Source of the DNA: Azospirillum brasilense
GTDB lineage: Bacteria; Pseudomonadota; Alphaproteobacteria; Azospirillales; Azospirillaceae
Assembly (NCBI RefSeq): GCF_003349955.1
Contig: NZ_QLKQ01000059.1
Coordinates: 1-47,623, forward strand
Length of the DNA stretch: 47,623 nt
Direction: 5' to 3'
The translations under genes and the position numbers were made by a program. A model generated the notes under the pieces. That model ran no database searches. It had not been told where the DNA came from and saw only the letters and a program-made list of their open reading frames with translations. Below are positions 1 through 8,505 of this stretch, one piece after another (the first letter of the stretch is position 1; every line of letters begins with the position of its first letter).

Positions 1-1
1 A

Positions 2-403
2 CCAGAGAGAATCACGACCGGCAGGCCGGGCATAGCCTTTTTCCGCGGCCTGCTAGATCGAAAGGATACATGGGATAATTACATAAAGATTTTGGATGAG
101 TGGAACTCTGATTTGATGATAAATATAATGCTAATAGATAAGTATTATGGGACGGATAAAAGACGTTTTTTTGAGGAAACAATACAACCTCAGTTTGGAG
201 AGCTTCACTCCTGCATGAATCGCCTCCATTACAGAGACATATATGAAAAGAAAAATATGTCTTCTTGTGGTTTTTCGCAACAGAATGATGGAAGTGCTGT
301 TCAGAATGCGGTTGAGTTCAGAAAGCGTATGGATAAGTTGAATGTTGATCTTTATTGCTTCGTGTCAGGTCTAGATGCGAAGGGAAGGCAGTGCGGGCCA
401 TAA
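2..403 (+). CDS. Unknown protein, 5' end outside the window
   Basis: An open frame runs from the left edge without a stop to TAA at 401-403, giving at least 133 residues. Inside the window the only early start is a TTG at 92, and the reading frame upstream of it is open and protein-like, so I treat this as the C-terminal part of a longer gene. The visible part is hydrophilic and mostly helical in character, with many Met, Asn, Tyr and Lys residues, no membrane segment and no motif I recognise. Base composition is AT-rich like the rest of the island. It could also be a decayed remnant; function unknown. Confidence 0.45.
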   Translation, partial: PERITTGRPGIAFFRGLLDRKDTWDNYIKILDEWNSDLMINIMLIDKYYGTDKRRFFEETIQPQFGELHSCMNRLHYRDIYEKKNMSSCGFSQQNDGSAVQNAVEFRKRMDKLNVDLYCFVSGLDAKGRQCGP

Positions 404-1065
404 CGCTTCTGCGGCTGTTTCAGCGCCAGTCTACAGGAGGATCAACGGACTAGAGAGTAGTATATAACTCCACTAAGCCGACAAAGCCGCCCGCGCATTC
501 AGGTTTCTTACTAATGCGACACAAAGGACAAAAATTGGAAGCGCGGCTCTTGTTTATGTACTCCAATGTCTGTGTTAGTCACTGAAAAGCTGCGGGACGC
601 TGTACATGTCCTTAAAAGTAGGCGGTATCACAACTGCGGAGTTCTGACGACAAGATGCTAGTGCTGTGCACCAGACGGATCGTCAGGATTGAAGTTCGAT
701 TGGTAAGTAAAATACCTCGTTCCTACAGAGCATCGTACGACATGGTCCGTCTGGTTCAAATACTAAGAGCGCGGATCAAAACCTCGCCTGGCTTGAGCAA
801 AATCAATGGTTTAATGCCATCGGATCGGGTTTTTGATCCGCGCTCAAAAGTCGCCTTCTCTAAATACCGCCTAGTCTTGCAGACCGCCCTTCGTGAACAC
901 AATTTGAGTGTATTAGTTCATCCATAAGGCCAATTCCAATGGGCGATGTCCCCATAAGTGATAACAACGCTTCACTTCGTGCCTCACTAATTATAAGGGA
1001 GTGAAATCGGTGGAATAACCTATAATATTTATCATAGCCATCCGACCAAAGAGGGGGGATGTACA
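404..1065. other. Gene-poor stretch in island
   Basis: There is no convincing gene. A 90-codon open frame at 655-927 (plus) has no recognisable family and no good ribosome binding site, so I do not call it. The last part (about 1020-1058) is AT-rich and ends in a run of G (GAGGGGGG at 1051-1058), which serves as ribosome binding site for the next gene, so its promoter probably lies here. Confidence 0.5.
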
Positions 1066-1893
1066 GTGCTTGTTGCTATCATCATCGTTATTTCTTTCGG
1101 GGTAATTATAGCTTTGGTCGCGCGTGGCGTGCGTCATGCGCTGTATTTCCTTAGACCATCTATGCGTAATCATTATATAATAGCGAATTTAGCGGCATTT
1201 TCACTTGCGAGTATTGCTGTATCTGGTGCCGCTTCTTTTTATCTATTGGAGGTCTATGATAGACGTATCTCCGGAACTGATTTGGGACAGCCCCCTCCTG
1301 CGAGTCCCGTAGCAGATTTCGTGCTAATTGTTCCGCCAAAGGTGAAGAAGGACGAACAATTTCCCGTTTATGCTAGGATGAACCTACATCTGACAGCGGA
1401 ACAAGTAAAAAAAGATCTGATCGAACAGGGAAGACGCGACTTTGAATACAAAGTTATTGTTGAAGCAGTTCGCACTGAGAATGTGATGGCTGCCGAACTC
1501 AGCGGCGGTAAGTTGTTCGAGATAGAGCCCAAGGGGCTTCAGCGAAGGGATTTTGGCTCTTCAGGCGAAGCAGATTGGGCATGGCATGTTACGCCTCTCA
1601 AAGGTGGCGAGCATTACTTAATGGTAACGGTGTATGCTATGGCGTCTCCTGGTGATGCCAGTCCCCCGAAGTACTTTCGGGCCAAGGAGGCGAAAATAAT
1701 GGTAGAAGTTTCTACATTGGAGCGCGCTACTGAGCTTCTTGGAGAAGTCTCCGCACCAGCAACTAGCGCACAGCTTCTATGGACGACCATCATCTTGCCG
1801 ATTGGAGGTGGCGCAATTTTTCTATATCGACGGCGCAAAAAGCGTATCAAGAAAAAGCCAAAACCTCAAGGCAAGAAGTCACCAAGAAGGTAG
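1066..1893 (+). CDS. Unknown membrane protein with three predicted helices
   Basis: This encodes 275 residues from a GTG start, with the purine-rich GAGGGGGG 7 bases upstream. Hydrophobic segments lie at about residues 2-20, 38-62 and 233-251. The tail after the last one is strongly basic (RRRKKRIKKKPK and beyond), which by the positive-inside rule places the C terminus in the cytoplasm. Between the second and third helices is a soluble domain of about 165 residues with alternating hydrophobic residues and aromatic positions (near W172-W174) suggestive of a beta-sandwich. I do not recognise the family. It sits about 630 bp upstream of the AbpA/AbpB-like pair on the same strand, separated by a decayed HNH gene, so a link to defence is possible but unproven. 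Confidence 0.7.
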   Translation: MLVAIIIVISFGVIIALVARGVRHALYFLRPSMRNHYIIANLAAFSLASIAVSGAASFYLLEVYDRRISGTDLGQPPPASPVADFVLIVPPKVKKDEQFPVYARMNLHLTAEQVKKDLIEQGRRDFEYKVIVEAVRTENVMAAELSGGKLFEIEPKGLQRRDFGSSGEADWAWHVTPLKGGEHYLMVTVYAMASPGDASPPKYFRAKEAKIMVEVSTLERATELLGEVSAPATSAQLLWTTIILPIGGGAIFLYRRRKKRIKKKPKPQGKKSPRR

Positions 1894-2019
1894 TGGTATG
1901 GTCTGGTTTTTGGCATTTTTAGACGTGAATAGCATTATGCAAAAATTTATTTATCCGATTGCTGTCGGCAGACTTTTTCCGCCCCCCCAACACGGATCCG
2001 TATCTGATGCTCGCTTGGC

Positions 2020-2447
2020 ATTGTTGATGCTGCCGATGATAGAACTGTGATCGGCAGTCCAGACGTTGTTCCGTGGAGGCTGTCCTTGAGGCTGCGCACA
2101 TTCACCCTTATCTCGGGCCTTCGACCAATCTCGTCACAAACGGCCTGCTGGTTAGGGCTGACATCCACACTCTCTTCGATCTTGGGTTGATCGCCGTGGA
2201 TGATGACTTTCGGCTTCTGGTATCGCCCGAACTCGGGCATAGCCCCTATAGCGACCTGCACAGAAAGCCGATTTGGCTACCGAAGTCTCCATCAGATATG
2301 CCTAGCACTGCCGCGCTTCGATGGCATCGTCGGCAGCACGGCTTTGAGCGTGGAATTCTGACGATCCTGACCACGCGCGTTCCTAACCACACGATGAGAC
2401 GGGCAGAACGACGCTTTGGGCCCGGGGATGATGCACTACCAAGCTAA
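2020..2447 (+). pseudogene. HNH endonuclease remnant, frameshifted
   Basis: The intact part, from about 2073, reads VEAVLEAAHIHPY, then NGLLVRADIHTLFDLGLIAV and a C-terminal ALRWHR. This is the typical core of stand-alone HNH nucleases often linked to restriction or defence. The N-terminal half is missing. Just upstream, family-like pieces appear in other frames: ARLALL in one, then DDRTVIGSPDVV in a second (about 2035-2070), and the core in a third. At least two frameshifts have therefore occurred, and the usual Cys before the TG turn is Arg. No complete start or ribosome binding site remains. I judge it nonfunctional. The AHI and IH histidines of the HNH motif are still present. Confidence 0.7.
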
Positions 2448-2521
2448 TCCATGATTGCGGCGTAACGGCTATTAGAGGTATCTTTACCAGAAATTTCTTT
2501 CGAAATAGGTCGAACCTCAGC

Positions 2522-4156
2522 ATGTCGAACCAACGTTCCAATTCCGGAGGTGTGGCCGCTAGAAAAGGGTTCAAATACCAGGACCATGTCGCAGCCCGCT
2601 TCCTGATCGAAATGATTTCGAACCCACTGTTGCTAGAGGTTCAATGCGAAACTCATGATGACATTACGCTAGTATGGGACCCAACATGCACGCATGAAAT
2701 AGAATACGTTCAGGTCAAATCTAACGCAGATGAAGGTGCTTGGTGTTTAGACGATATCATTGAACGTGATAGTACGCGGGACGGGAAGGCAAAAAAGGAA
2801 GGAACTTCAATCGCGGAACGATCACTTTTATGTGATACCATAGATAAGAGATGCGGATTTAGACTTATAACGCTGAAGGATACTAACAAATACCTATCCC
2901 CGTTGAAGCTGCCCTATCCTGAACGCTTTGGGAATGACGATTTTGATCGTGTCGCAAAGCGGTTTGACAACTTATATAAGTCGTTCCGATCCCTACGTGA
3001 CCGTAGTCTATCTTATTGGGTGCGAAATACATTCTGGGAGTGGATGGCCGATGAGCGAATTGTACGCCAAGATAATTTGACGGCAATATTTCGGTTAGCC
3101 GAAAATAGAAATATCCTTCTTCCAACAAATCTTCAGGAACAGATATATCGAGACATTCTCGAAATGGCCGATGACGCCGCTGGTGCATGCCGAATCAATA
3201 GTTGGGCGGAAAAGATAATAGAAAACGGTTTCATTGCGACATGGTTTGCCGACCAGATAAAAATGGCGAAGGACAACGCTTTTTCGGTAGCAAATCCCTA
3301 TGTTGACATCAAAGAGCGTTTCTTCGTTGAAGTGCATCACCATAATGACGAAAATCTTAGGCGCTCTCTAACTGGGCTGGATGCCCAATTTGAATATGAT
3401 TTTTCAGCGCAGAGCCACCTTTGGCGTTCGCAGCAGCTTGCAAACTATATCGTCAACTTTATACCAGAAATGGCTCTGGCTGCTAGTGATCTCGTTCAAT
3501 GCAGCCATCTCACTTATAAGCAAAATCTCTCTCGATCTCTGCGTCTCTTGAAAGATCGAGGACGTCTCTCAACGTGGGAGATTCTTTCAGAGTTGCTGAT
3601 CCATGTGGCGATTCGCGAAACCGCGAAGAGCGAACCTGTTGCATGCCGTATCTTTCACCCAAACAAAGACAACCTTCCGTGCTTGCGGACTGCATATTTT
3701 GTGCATGGAAAGGAAACTGAATTATGGCTTGGAACATCTCTGCTTATTGCTAGCGACTTGAAGAAGTCAATTGACCAAGCAGTTGAGCACATCTCTCAAC
3801 TGATGTCGTCAGATTTTCTGAAATCAGAGCGTGACATAATAATTTCTCTTAAGGAACCAAGGCATCTTAGGCCCAACACTTTAGACAACGCTCTTCTTCG
3901 TACAGCGACTGTAGATCGTTTGCTTCGTGTGCTCTGCTTGCCCATATTGGTCGCTTACGACAGCGACTGTATTTCCAACGGATTTTGCCACGATTATACT
4001 AGACGCCTAGAAGAAGAGATAAAAGACCATTTCTACTCAATTGAGGGATGCCTAGCGGGAAATTTGTCTGTTCTTCGCTTCCACCTTATCTTCATACCTC
4101 TAGAGAGTGCGATGCGTCTACACCAGCAGTTTGAGGAAGAAATAAATGCCCAATAA
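2522..4156 (+). CDS. abpA: DUF4297-type nuclease, AbpA-like anti-phage protein
   Basis: This encodes 544 residues. The N terminus (GGVAARKGFKYQDHVAARF, residues 9-27) is the typical opening of the DUF4297 family, the nuclease domain also found in Cap4-type CBASS effectors. A PD-(D/E)XK-like active site is readable: D46/D47 after the first strand, then E61 and the QVK triad at 64-66 in EYVQVKS. The remaining 400 or so residues have no motif I can name. It is followed by an SF2 helicase that starts 11 bases before its stop. Lengths and order match E. coli AbpA (about 540 aa) and AbpB (about 730 aa), a pair reported to limit several phages. The symbol rests on architecture and length, not on an alignment. 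The start ATG has only a weak upstream purine stretch. Confidence 0.75.
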   Translation: MSNQRSNSGGVAARKGFKYQDHVAARFLIEMISNPLLLEVQCETHDDITLVWDPTCTHEIEYVQVKSNADEGAWCLDDIIERDSTRDGKAKKEGTSIAERSLLCDTIDKRCGFRLITLKDTNKYLSPLKLPYPERFGNDDFDRVAKRFDNLYKSFRSLRDRSLSYWVRNTFWEWMADERIVRQDNLTAIFRLAENRNILLPTNLQEQIYRDILEMADDAAGACRINSWAEKIIENGFIATWFADQIKMAKDNAFSVANPYVDIKERFFVEVHHHNDENLRRSLTGLDAQFEYDFSAQSHLWRSQQLANYIVNFIPEMALAASDLVQCSHLTYKQNLSRSLRLLKDRGRLSTWEILSELLIHVAIRETAKSEPVACRIFHPNKDNLPCLRTAYFVHGKETELWLGTSLLIASDLKKSIDQAVEHISQLMSSDFLKSERDIIISLKEPRHLRPNTLDNALLRTATVDRLLRVLCLPILVAYDSDCISNGFCHDYTRRLEEEIKDHFYSIEGCLAGNLSVLRFHLIFIPLESAMRLHQQFEEEINAQ

Positions 4157-6305
4157 TCGAGACTTCAGACGCATCAAAGAAGAGTTAAATGATGAAATCA
4201 AATTGCAATCGGAAGGCTTTCGCATCCTTGGTGAAGTTGCCGATTTCACCAATAACTTAGAACTAGAGAAGCAGGGCCGAGAACTTGTGATTAGGGCCCT
4301 GGCTGTGCGAAATTATTTCCCAAATGATTTGATGCCTGCGCTCTATTCACTTGTCCGCGCAACCGGTCTTTACCCTTATATGACCGATGCTAATGGAAGG
4401 CTCTCGGTTTACGACGAGTTTGCTTTAGAATTTCACCGTGCTCCGATCAATAATGAGGAAATATACTTCCATGCGCTGCAAGCAAAAGTCTTCAACGCTC
4501 TCATGTCGAAAATGAACGTCGTCCTGAGTGCGTCTACGAGCGTTGGGAAGAGCCTTATTATCGACGCTCTTTTAGAAGTTGGATCATATGAGAACGTTGT
4601 TATCGTTCTTCCAACTATCGCACTTATCGATGAAACTCGCCGTCGCCTAACTCGTCGGTTTGGTGATCGTTATAAGATGATCACTCACCAAAGCCAGAAC
4701 CCCTACCAAAGCGGTGAAGGGAAGAATGTATTCATTCTGACGCAGGAGCGCGTACTCAGCAGAGACGACATCGATCACGTTGACTTGTTCATTTTAGACG
4801 AATTTTACAAGTTAGATTTTTCAGAAGAGGAAACAAGCAATAGAGCGATCGACCTAAACCTCGCATTTCATAAATTAGTGGGACGATCCAAGCAGTTCTA
4901 CCTTCTTGGCCCAAATATCAAAGGTGTAGAGGGATTAGAGCGGTATCAGCACATTTTCTACCCGTCTGATTTCACAACAGTTGCAGTTGATGTATTCCAT
5001 TATGGCCTTCCTAGAGACGGGGAAGAAAGGCTTCTGAAGGCGAAGCAGTTGTGCGAAAGCCTAAACGATCCGACTATAGTTTATTGTCAAGCTCCTCGAA
5101 CTGCTGAGGTGCTGGCATCCTTCTTGATAGAGCGATCTGACATTAATGCTGCACAGCGTGTCCGTAACGCTGTTGAGTGGCTTGCTGAAAACTACCATCC
5201 GTCCTGGCTGGTGCCGAACGCCCTTAGCAGGGGCATTGGAGTTCATCACGGAGCTATTCCACGTTCGATCCAACAGTACATGGTAAGAGCGTTCAATCAA
5301 AAAAAGGTTAAGGTGCTCATTTGCACCTCGACCATCATTGAAGGAGTTAACACTATTGCTAAGAATGTTGTGGTATATGATCGAAGGAAAAATGGATCGG
5401 TCATGACAAATTTTACCTACAGAAATATTCAAGGACGTGCAGGACGAATGGGCGAGTATTTTGTTGGAACTGTTCATTGCCTCGAAGCGCCACCAGCGCA
5501 GGACACATACACAGTTAGGGTTCCTCTTGGTACACAGGATGTAGATACGCCAATTGGTTTGCTCGCTAATCTTCCTGATGATGTTTTGACTGAATGGTCT
5601 AGAGAACGCATCAAAGTGGTTTCGTTGAATGGACTTTTGCCTATTGACATAATTGCAAAAAACAAGCATATCGCCTCAGATATTCAGATTGATATCGCAA
5701 GTCAAATCTCCCATAACAAACTATATTACAGCACCGCACTTGAGTGGCCTGAATACCCGTCGTTTTGGCAATTAGAAGCATTATGCAACATCATATTTGT
5801 GCACCTTGAACAAAGGGCTTTGCATAACATCTGCATTACATCCGGAAGCTCTCTCGCCTGGAATATCAACGCCTTTGCTCGGGAGAAATCCATCAGGTCA
5901 TACATTGATGCGTGCATTAAATCGGATGTGTTCAGACGCACTCCGTCGGAGATTGTTCGCCATTGCCTTACCTTCATCAGAAATTTTATTTGCCACAAGT
6001 TCCCGCAGCATGCCGTGGCAATTGGGAGGATCAAGGATTACGTGATCCATAGTTATCAAACTTCCGAAGGAGGAAGCCTCCAAAATTTTGCAGGTCGCGC
6101 AGAAAGTATGTTCATGGACCCTATCTTAGTATCCCTTGAAGAGTACGGGCTTCCCATACAGATTGCGCAAAAGCTGGAACACTACTTAATGCCCGAAAGC
6201 GGGTTAGATGCTGTTTTAGAGCGCCTTCGGGGATTTGTGCCTGTCAGCGGTGAGTATAGCGATTTCGAGATTGAGATTATTAACGATGTGAAAAATGGAT
6301 TGTAG
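4146..6305 (+). CDS. abpB: SF2 helicase, AbpB-like anti-phage protein
   Basis: This encodes 719 residues, starting inside the end of the upstream nuclease gene (11-base overlap, translational coupling likely). Helicase motifs in order: motif I SASTSVGKS at 128-136 (K135), motif Ia around VLPTIALIDETRR at 154-166, motif II DEFY at 218-221, motif V STIIEGVN at 395-402, and motif VI QGRAGRMG at 429-436. The last two are Ski2-like. About 280 C-terminal residues are helical and unassigned. A nuclease plus helicase with this order and size fits the AbpA/AbpB system, where the helicase presumably handles the DNA or replication intermediate that triggers or receives the cut (inference). It is AT-rich compared with the host chromosome, consistent with transfer. 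Confidence 0.78.
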   Translation: MPNNRDFRRIKEELNDEIKLQSEGFRILGEVADFTNNLELEKQGRELVIRALAVRNYFPNDLMPALYSLVRATGLYPYMTDANGRLSVYDEFALEFHRAPINNEEIYFHALQAKVFNALMSKMNVVLSASTSVGKSLIIDALLEVGSYENVVIVLPTIALIDETRRRLTRRFGDRYKMITHQSQNPYQSGEGKNVFILTQERVLSRDDIDHVDLFILDEFYKLDFSEEETSNRAIDLNLAFHKLVGRSKQFYLLGPNIKGVEGLERYQHIFYPSDFTTVAVDVFHYGLPRDGEERLLKAKQLCESLNDPTIVYCQAPRTAEVLASFLIERSDINAAQRVRNAVEWLAENYHPSWLVPNALSRGIGVHHGAIPRSIQQYMVRAFNQKKVKVLICTSTIIEGVNTIAKNVVVYDRRKNGSVMTNFTYRNIQGRAGRMGEYFVGTVHCLEAPPAQDTYTVRVPLGTQDVDTPIGLLANLPDDVLTEWSRERIKVVSLNGLLPIDIIAKNKHIASDIQIDIASQISHNKLYYSTALEWPEYPSFWQLEALCNIIFVHLEQRALHNICITSGSSLAWNINAFAREKSIRSYIDACIKSDVFRRTPSEIVRHCLTFIRNFICHKFPQHAVAIGRIKDYVIHSYQTSEGGSLQNFAGRAESMFMDPILVSLEEYGLPIQIAQKLEHYLMPESGLDAVLERLRGFVPVSGEYSDFEIEIINDVKNGL

Positions 6306-6380
6306 TTCTGTCCTTGCACAAAGCCATTAGGATTTCTGCAACTTATGAAAGCTGGGAGAGGTTTAGTCATCAAAGTGCTT

Positions 6381-6408
6381 TGCCTTCATGAGCATGCTCA
6401 TGAAGGCA
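6381..6408. repeat. 28-bp perfect palindrome
   Basis: TGCCTTCATGAG, CATG and CTCATGAAGGCA form a perfect 28-bp palindrome in the gap between the helicase and the methyltransferase gene. No T-run follows on either strand, so it is not a standard intrinsic terminator. It could act as the 3' hairpin of the abp transcript or as a dyad operator. Confidence 0.7.
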
Positions 6409-6563
6409 TAATGAGGGGAGGGCACCGGCTGTGAAAGGGACTGAGGAGTACTCTTATCGTCAATTTGTCGGCAGACACTTCCGAATGGCGTGCGCCAGAC
6501 CGATCGCTTCGTAGGTACGATCATACGATCACCCCAGCTTAGGCCTCCGCTGGGGAGGCGATG

Positions 6564-6600
6564 GGTAAACCTGTTGGTAAACTTTCTTAGGGTATTAAAC
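6564..6600 (+). promoter_or_regulatory. Direct repeats GGTAAAC, candidate operator
   Basis: GGTAAAC occurs at 6564-6570 and 6576-6582, a 12-bp period, and a degenerate third copy GGTATTAAAC lies at 6591-6600. The array ends 31 bp before the start of a methyltransferase that carries two XRE-type helix-turn-helix domains. Binding by the enzyme's own HTH domains is an inference, by analogy with autoregulated methyltransferases and C-proteins of restriction systems. Confidence 0.35.
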
Positions 6601-6631
6601 GCTGAATTCATTTAGGCACGGCCGATAAACC

Positions 6632-8131
6632 TTGACCAAGCTTGGCGACCAAGTGCCCACTTTGCGGTCACACCGAAGGATGACCCAGAGCGAGCTTGCC
6701 GCGCATGCCGCGATTGATGCTGACACCGTGTCGGCAGTGGAAGCGGGTGGCGGCACCATCACGGTGCTGGTCGCTATTCTGACCGTACTAGGGGCCAAAG
6801 TAGATGGTCACGATCCTACCGAGCTTGGTTCATGGCTCCGCAATGCCCGCGTCGGCAAGGGATTGTCTCAGCAGTGCCTCGCAACGAAAGCAGGGATCAG
6901 CAAGCCCACGGTGATCGGCCTGGAACGTGGGCGGGGCCATGTTGCCAGCTTCACCGCCGCAGTGAACGCCCTGGGCGTGGACATCCGTCTTGACCTGACA
7001 CTACGGTCGGCAACGGCTCTGCGGGACGTGGAGCGCGACAAGTTCGCTGTTGTCCAAGGTGACGCGCAGTCCGTTCTGTCCGAATTTCCTGATCACCATT
7101 TCCATGCATGCGTATGCGACCCACCGTACGGGCTGACAGAATACCCCAGCGAACTCGTGAACCAGATCGTCGCCACCTGGGTGAAAGAGCACGACTTCGA
7201 TTTCAGTAGACAGCGGAGTTATCTCAACGCGGACTGGGATGGCGGACTGCCGCAGCCGTCTACATGGCGGCAGGTGCATCGGGTGCTCCGCCCAGGTGGA
7301 TACCTGCTGGCATTTGCCGCGCCGCGTACTGCCGATCTGCTGACGCTGAGTCTCCGTCTCGCAGGCTTCGAGATACGAGACCAGATCGCCTGGATCACGA
7401 CGAATGGCATGCCTCGAACTCAGGATGTTGGACGTATGCTCCGTCGTCGGGTGATGCGCGCCGCTGTGAAGGACGTCCAAGGTGTCGATCACGATGTTCA
7501 GCACCGGCATGGCGGAGAACCAGTGAATTTGGCACGGCGACGCTACCCTGTCGCGGGAGCGCGGATGCGGAGCAAGTACACGGTGCACCTGTCAGCCATG
7601 CACAGTTCGTTCACCCTATCCCGGGATAACGGATCGCTCCTGGCAACCGCTGCGGAGTGGGATGGCCATCGCGCAGCGTTGAAGCCTGCCCATCAGGTTG
7701 TCGTTGTCGCCCGCCGCCCCCTGGAAGGCTTGTTGCTCGACAACGTGATGAAGTTCGGTGCTGGCACCCTGAACGTGGATGCCTGCCGAGTTCACGGCGA
7801 GGACGGACTGCACCGATACCCGTCGAACTTCGTTGGCGACATTGGACCTGAATTCGCCAAGCACTTCTTTGCGCCGAGGGCGACCAGCAGGGAGAAGGAC
7901 CGGTATCTGCCCACTGGCATGATCAATTCCCATCCCACCGTCAAGCCGGTTGAACTCATGCGCTGGCTGGTACGGCTTGTAACGACGCCAGGGGCGATGG
8001 TGCTCGACCCATTCATGGGGAGCGGTACCACTGGCATTGCTTGCATGTCGGAGAATCGTCAGTTCATTGGGATCGACATGAAAGACGAATATGTAGAGAT
8101 GGCGAGATGCCGAATTCATGGATGGAGGTAG
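6632..8131 (+). CDS. DNA methyltransferase fused to two XRE HTH domains
   Basis: This encodes 499 residues. Residues about 9-56 and 64-118 are two consecutive XRE/Cro-type helix-turn-helix domains (TQSELAAHAAIDADTVSAVE and LSQQCLATKAGISKPTVIGL). The catalytic part has motif IV DPPY at 163-166, a variable region around 250-400 including ALKPAHQVVVVARRPL, and the SAM-binding motif FMGSGTT at 461-467 near the C terminus. This order is seen in N6-adenine/N4-cytosine methyltransferases of the beta type. The TTG at 6632 is the first possible start, immediately after an in-frame stop, and is needed to keep the first HTH whole. No restriction enzyme adjoins it, so it is an orphan enzyme. Its GC content is higher than that of the neighbouring abp genes, suggesting a separate origin. 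Confidence 0.8.
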   Translation: MTKLGDQVPTLRSHRRMTQSELAAHAAIDADTVSAVEAGGGTITVLVAILTVLGAKVDGHDPTELGSWLRNARVGKGLSQQCLATKAGISKPTVIGLERGRGHVASFTAAVNALGVDIRLDLTLRSATALRDVERDKFAVVQGDAQSVLSEFPDHHFHACVCDPPYGLTEYPSELVNQIVATWVKEHDFDFSRQRSYLNADWDGGLPQPSTWRQVHRVLRPGGYLLAFAAPRTADLLTLSLRLAGFEIRDQIAWITTNGMPRTQDVGRMLRRRVMRAAVKDVQGVDHDVQHRHGGEPVNLARRRYPVAGARMRSKYTVHLSAMHSSFTLSRDNGSLLATAAEWDGHRAALKPAHQVVVVARRPLEGLLLDNVMKFGAGTLNVDACRVHGEDGLHRYPSNFVGDIGPEFAKHFFAPRATSREKDRYLPTGMINSHPTVKPVELMRWLVRLVTTPGAMVLDPFMGSGTTGIACMSENRQFIGIDMKDEYVEMARCRIHGWR

Positions 8132-8348
8132 TGGTTTCCCCATGTCCTTATAGCTACGCCGAATACACCGGTGAATTCAAATGAAAGCTCATCAACATTG
8201 TCTAACTTTAGTGATCGCCGATGTTCTGGATTTCAGCGGTTCAGTACGGCCTTCAATGACCGCTCCAAACCGCCGTGTAAACAAACATATCGTCGGCATG
8301 AGCTAACTAATTGTGAAGACCTTCAGCAGCACCTACCGGTGCTACTGT

Positions 8349-8410
8349 CGGATTGATGGGCACTCATCTCGCTCTCACTCCGTTCGAGCGGATTCATACC
8401 CATCAATCCG
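8349..8410. repeat. 12-bp inverted repeat with 38-bp spacer
   Basis: CGGATTGATGGG at 8349-8360 is repeated in inverse at 8399-8410 (CCCATCAATCCG), perfect over 12 bp. The spacer contains a second small dyad around TCCGTTCGAGCGGA (8379-8392). This could be the trace of a short mobile element or a recombination site. Confidence 0.55.
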
Positions 8411-8478
8411 TTGATTTTATTTAATGAAGAAGAATTTTATTGCATCACCCTAGGCTTAGATTGCTTTTCAATCCCCCC

Positions 8479-8505
8479 TGTGCACCACAAAAAAGATGGT
8501 GCACA
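8479..8505. repeat. 9-bp hairpin with A-rich loop
   Basis: TGTGCACCA at 8479-8487 pairs with TGGTGCACA at 8497-8505 around a nine-base A-rich loop. Flanking CCC and GGG extend the stem with one bulged base. No T-run follows on the plus strand. Confidence 0.5.

Larger units (their letters stand above)
6306..6631. other. Intergenic region with palindrome, competing hairpins and direct repeats
   Basis: There is no gene. Besides the palindrome at 6381-6408 it holds two mutually exclusive hairpins: CCCCAGC 6532-6538 with GCTGGGG 6549-6555, and GCCTCC 6543-6548 with GGAGGC 6554-6559. Two direct GGTAAAC repeats follow at 6564-6570 and 6576-6582, and a related GGTATTAAAC lies at 6591-6600. This is probably the leader and operator region of the downstream methyltransferase. 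Confidence 0.5.

Noticed and set aside
655..927. 90-codon frame in the left part of the island
   Set aside because: No ribosome binding site, no family features and no support from its context.
6381..6408. Rho-independent terminator of the helicase gene
   Set aside because: The palindrome has no T-run on the plus strand, so I list it as a repeat rather than a terminator.
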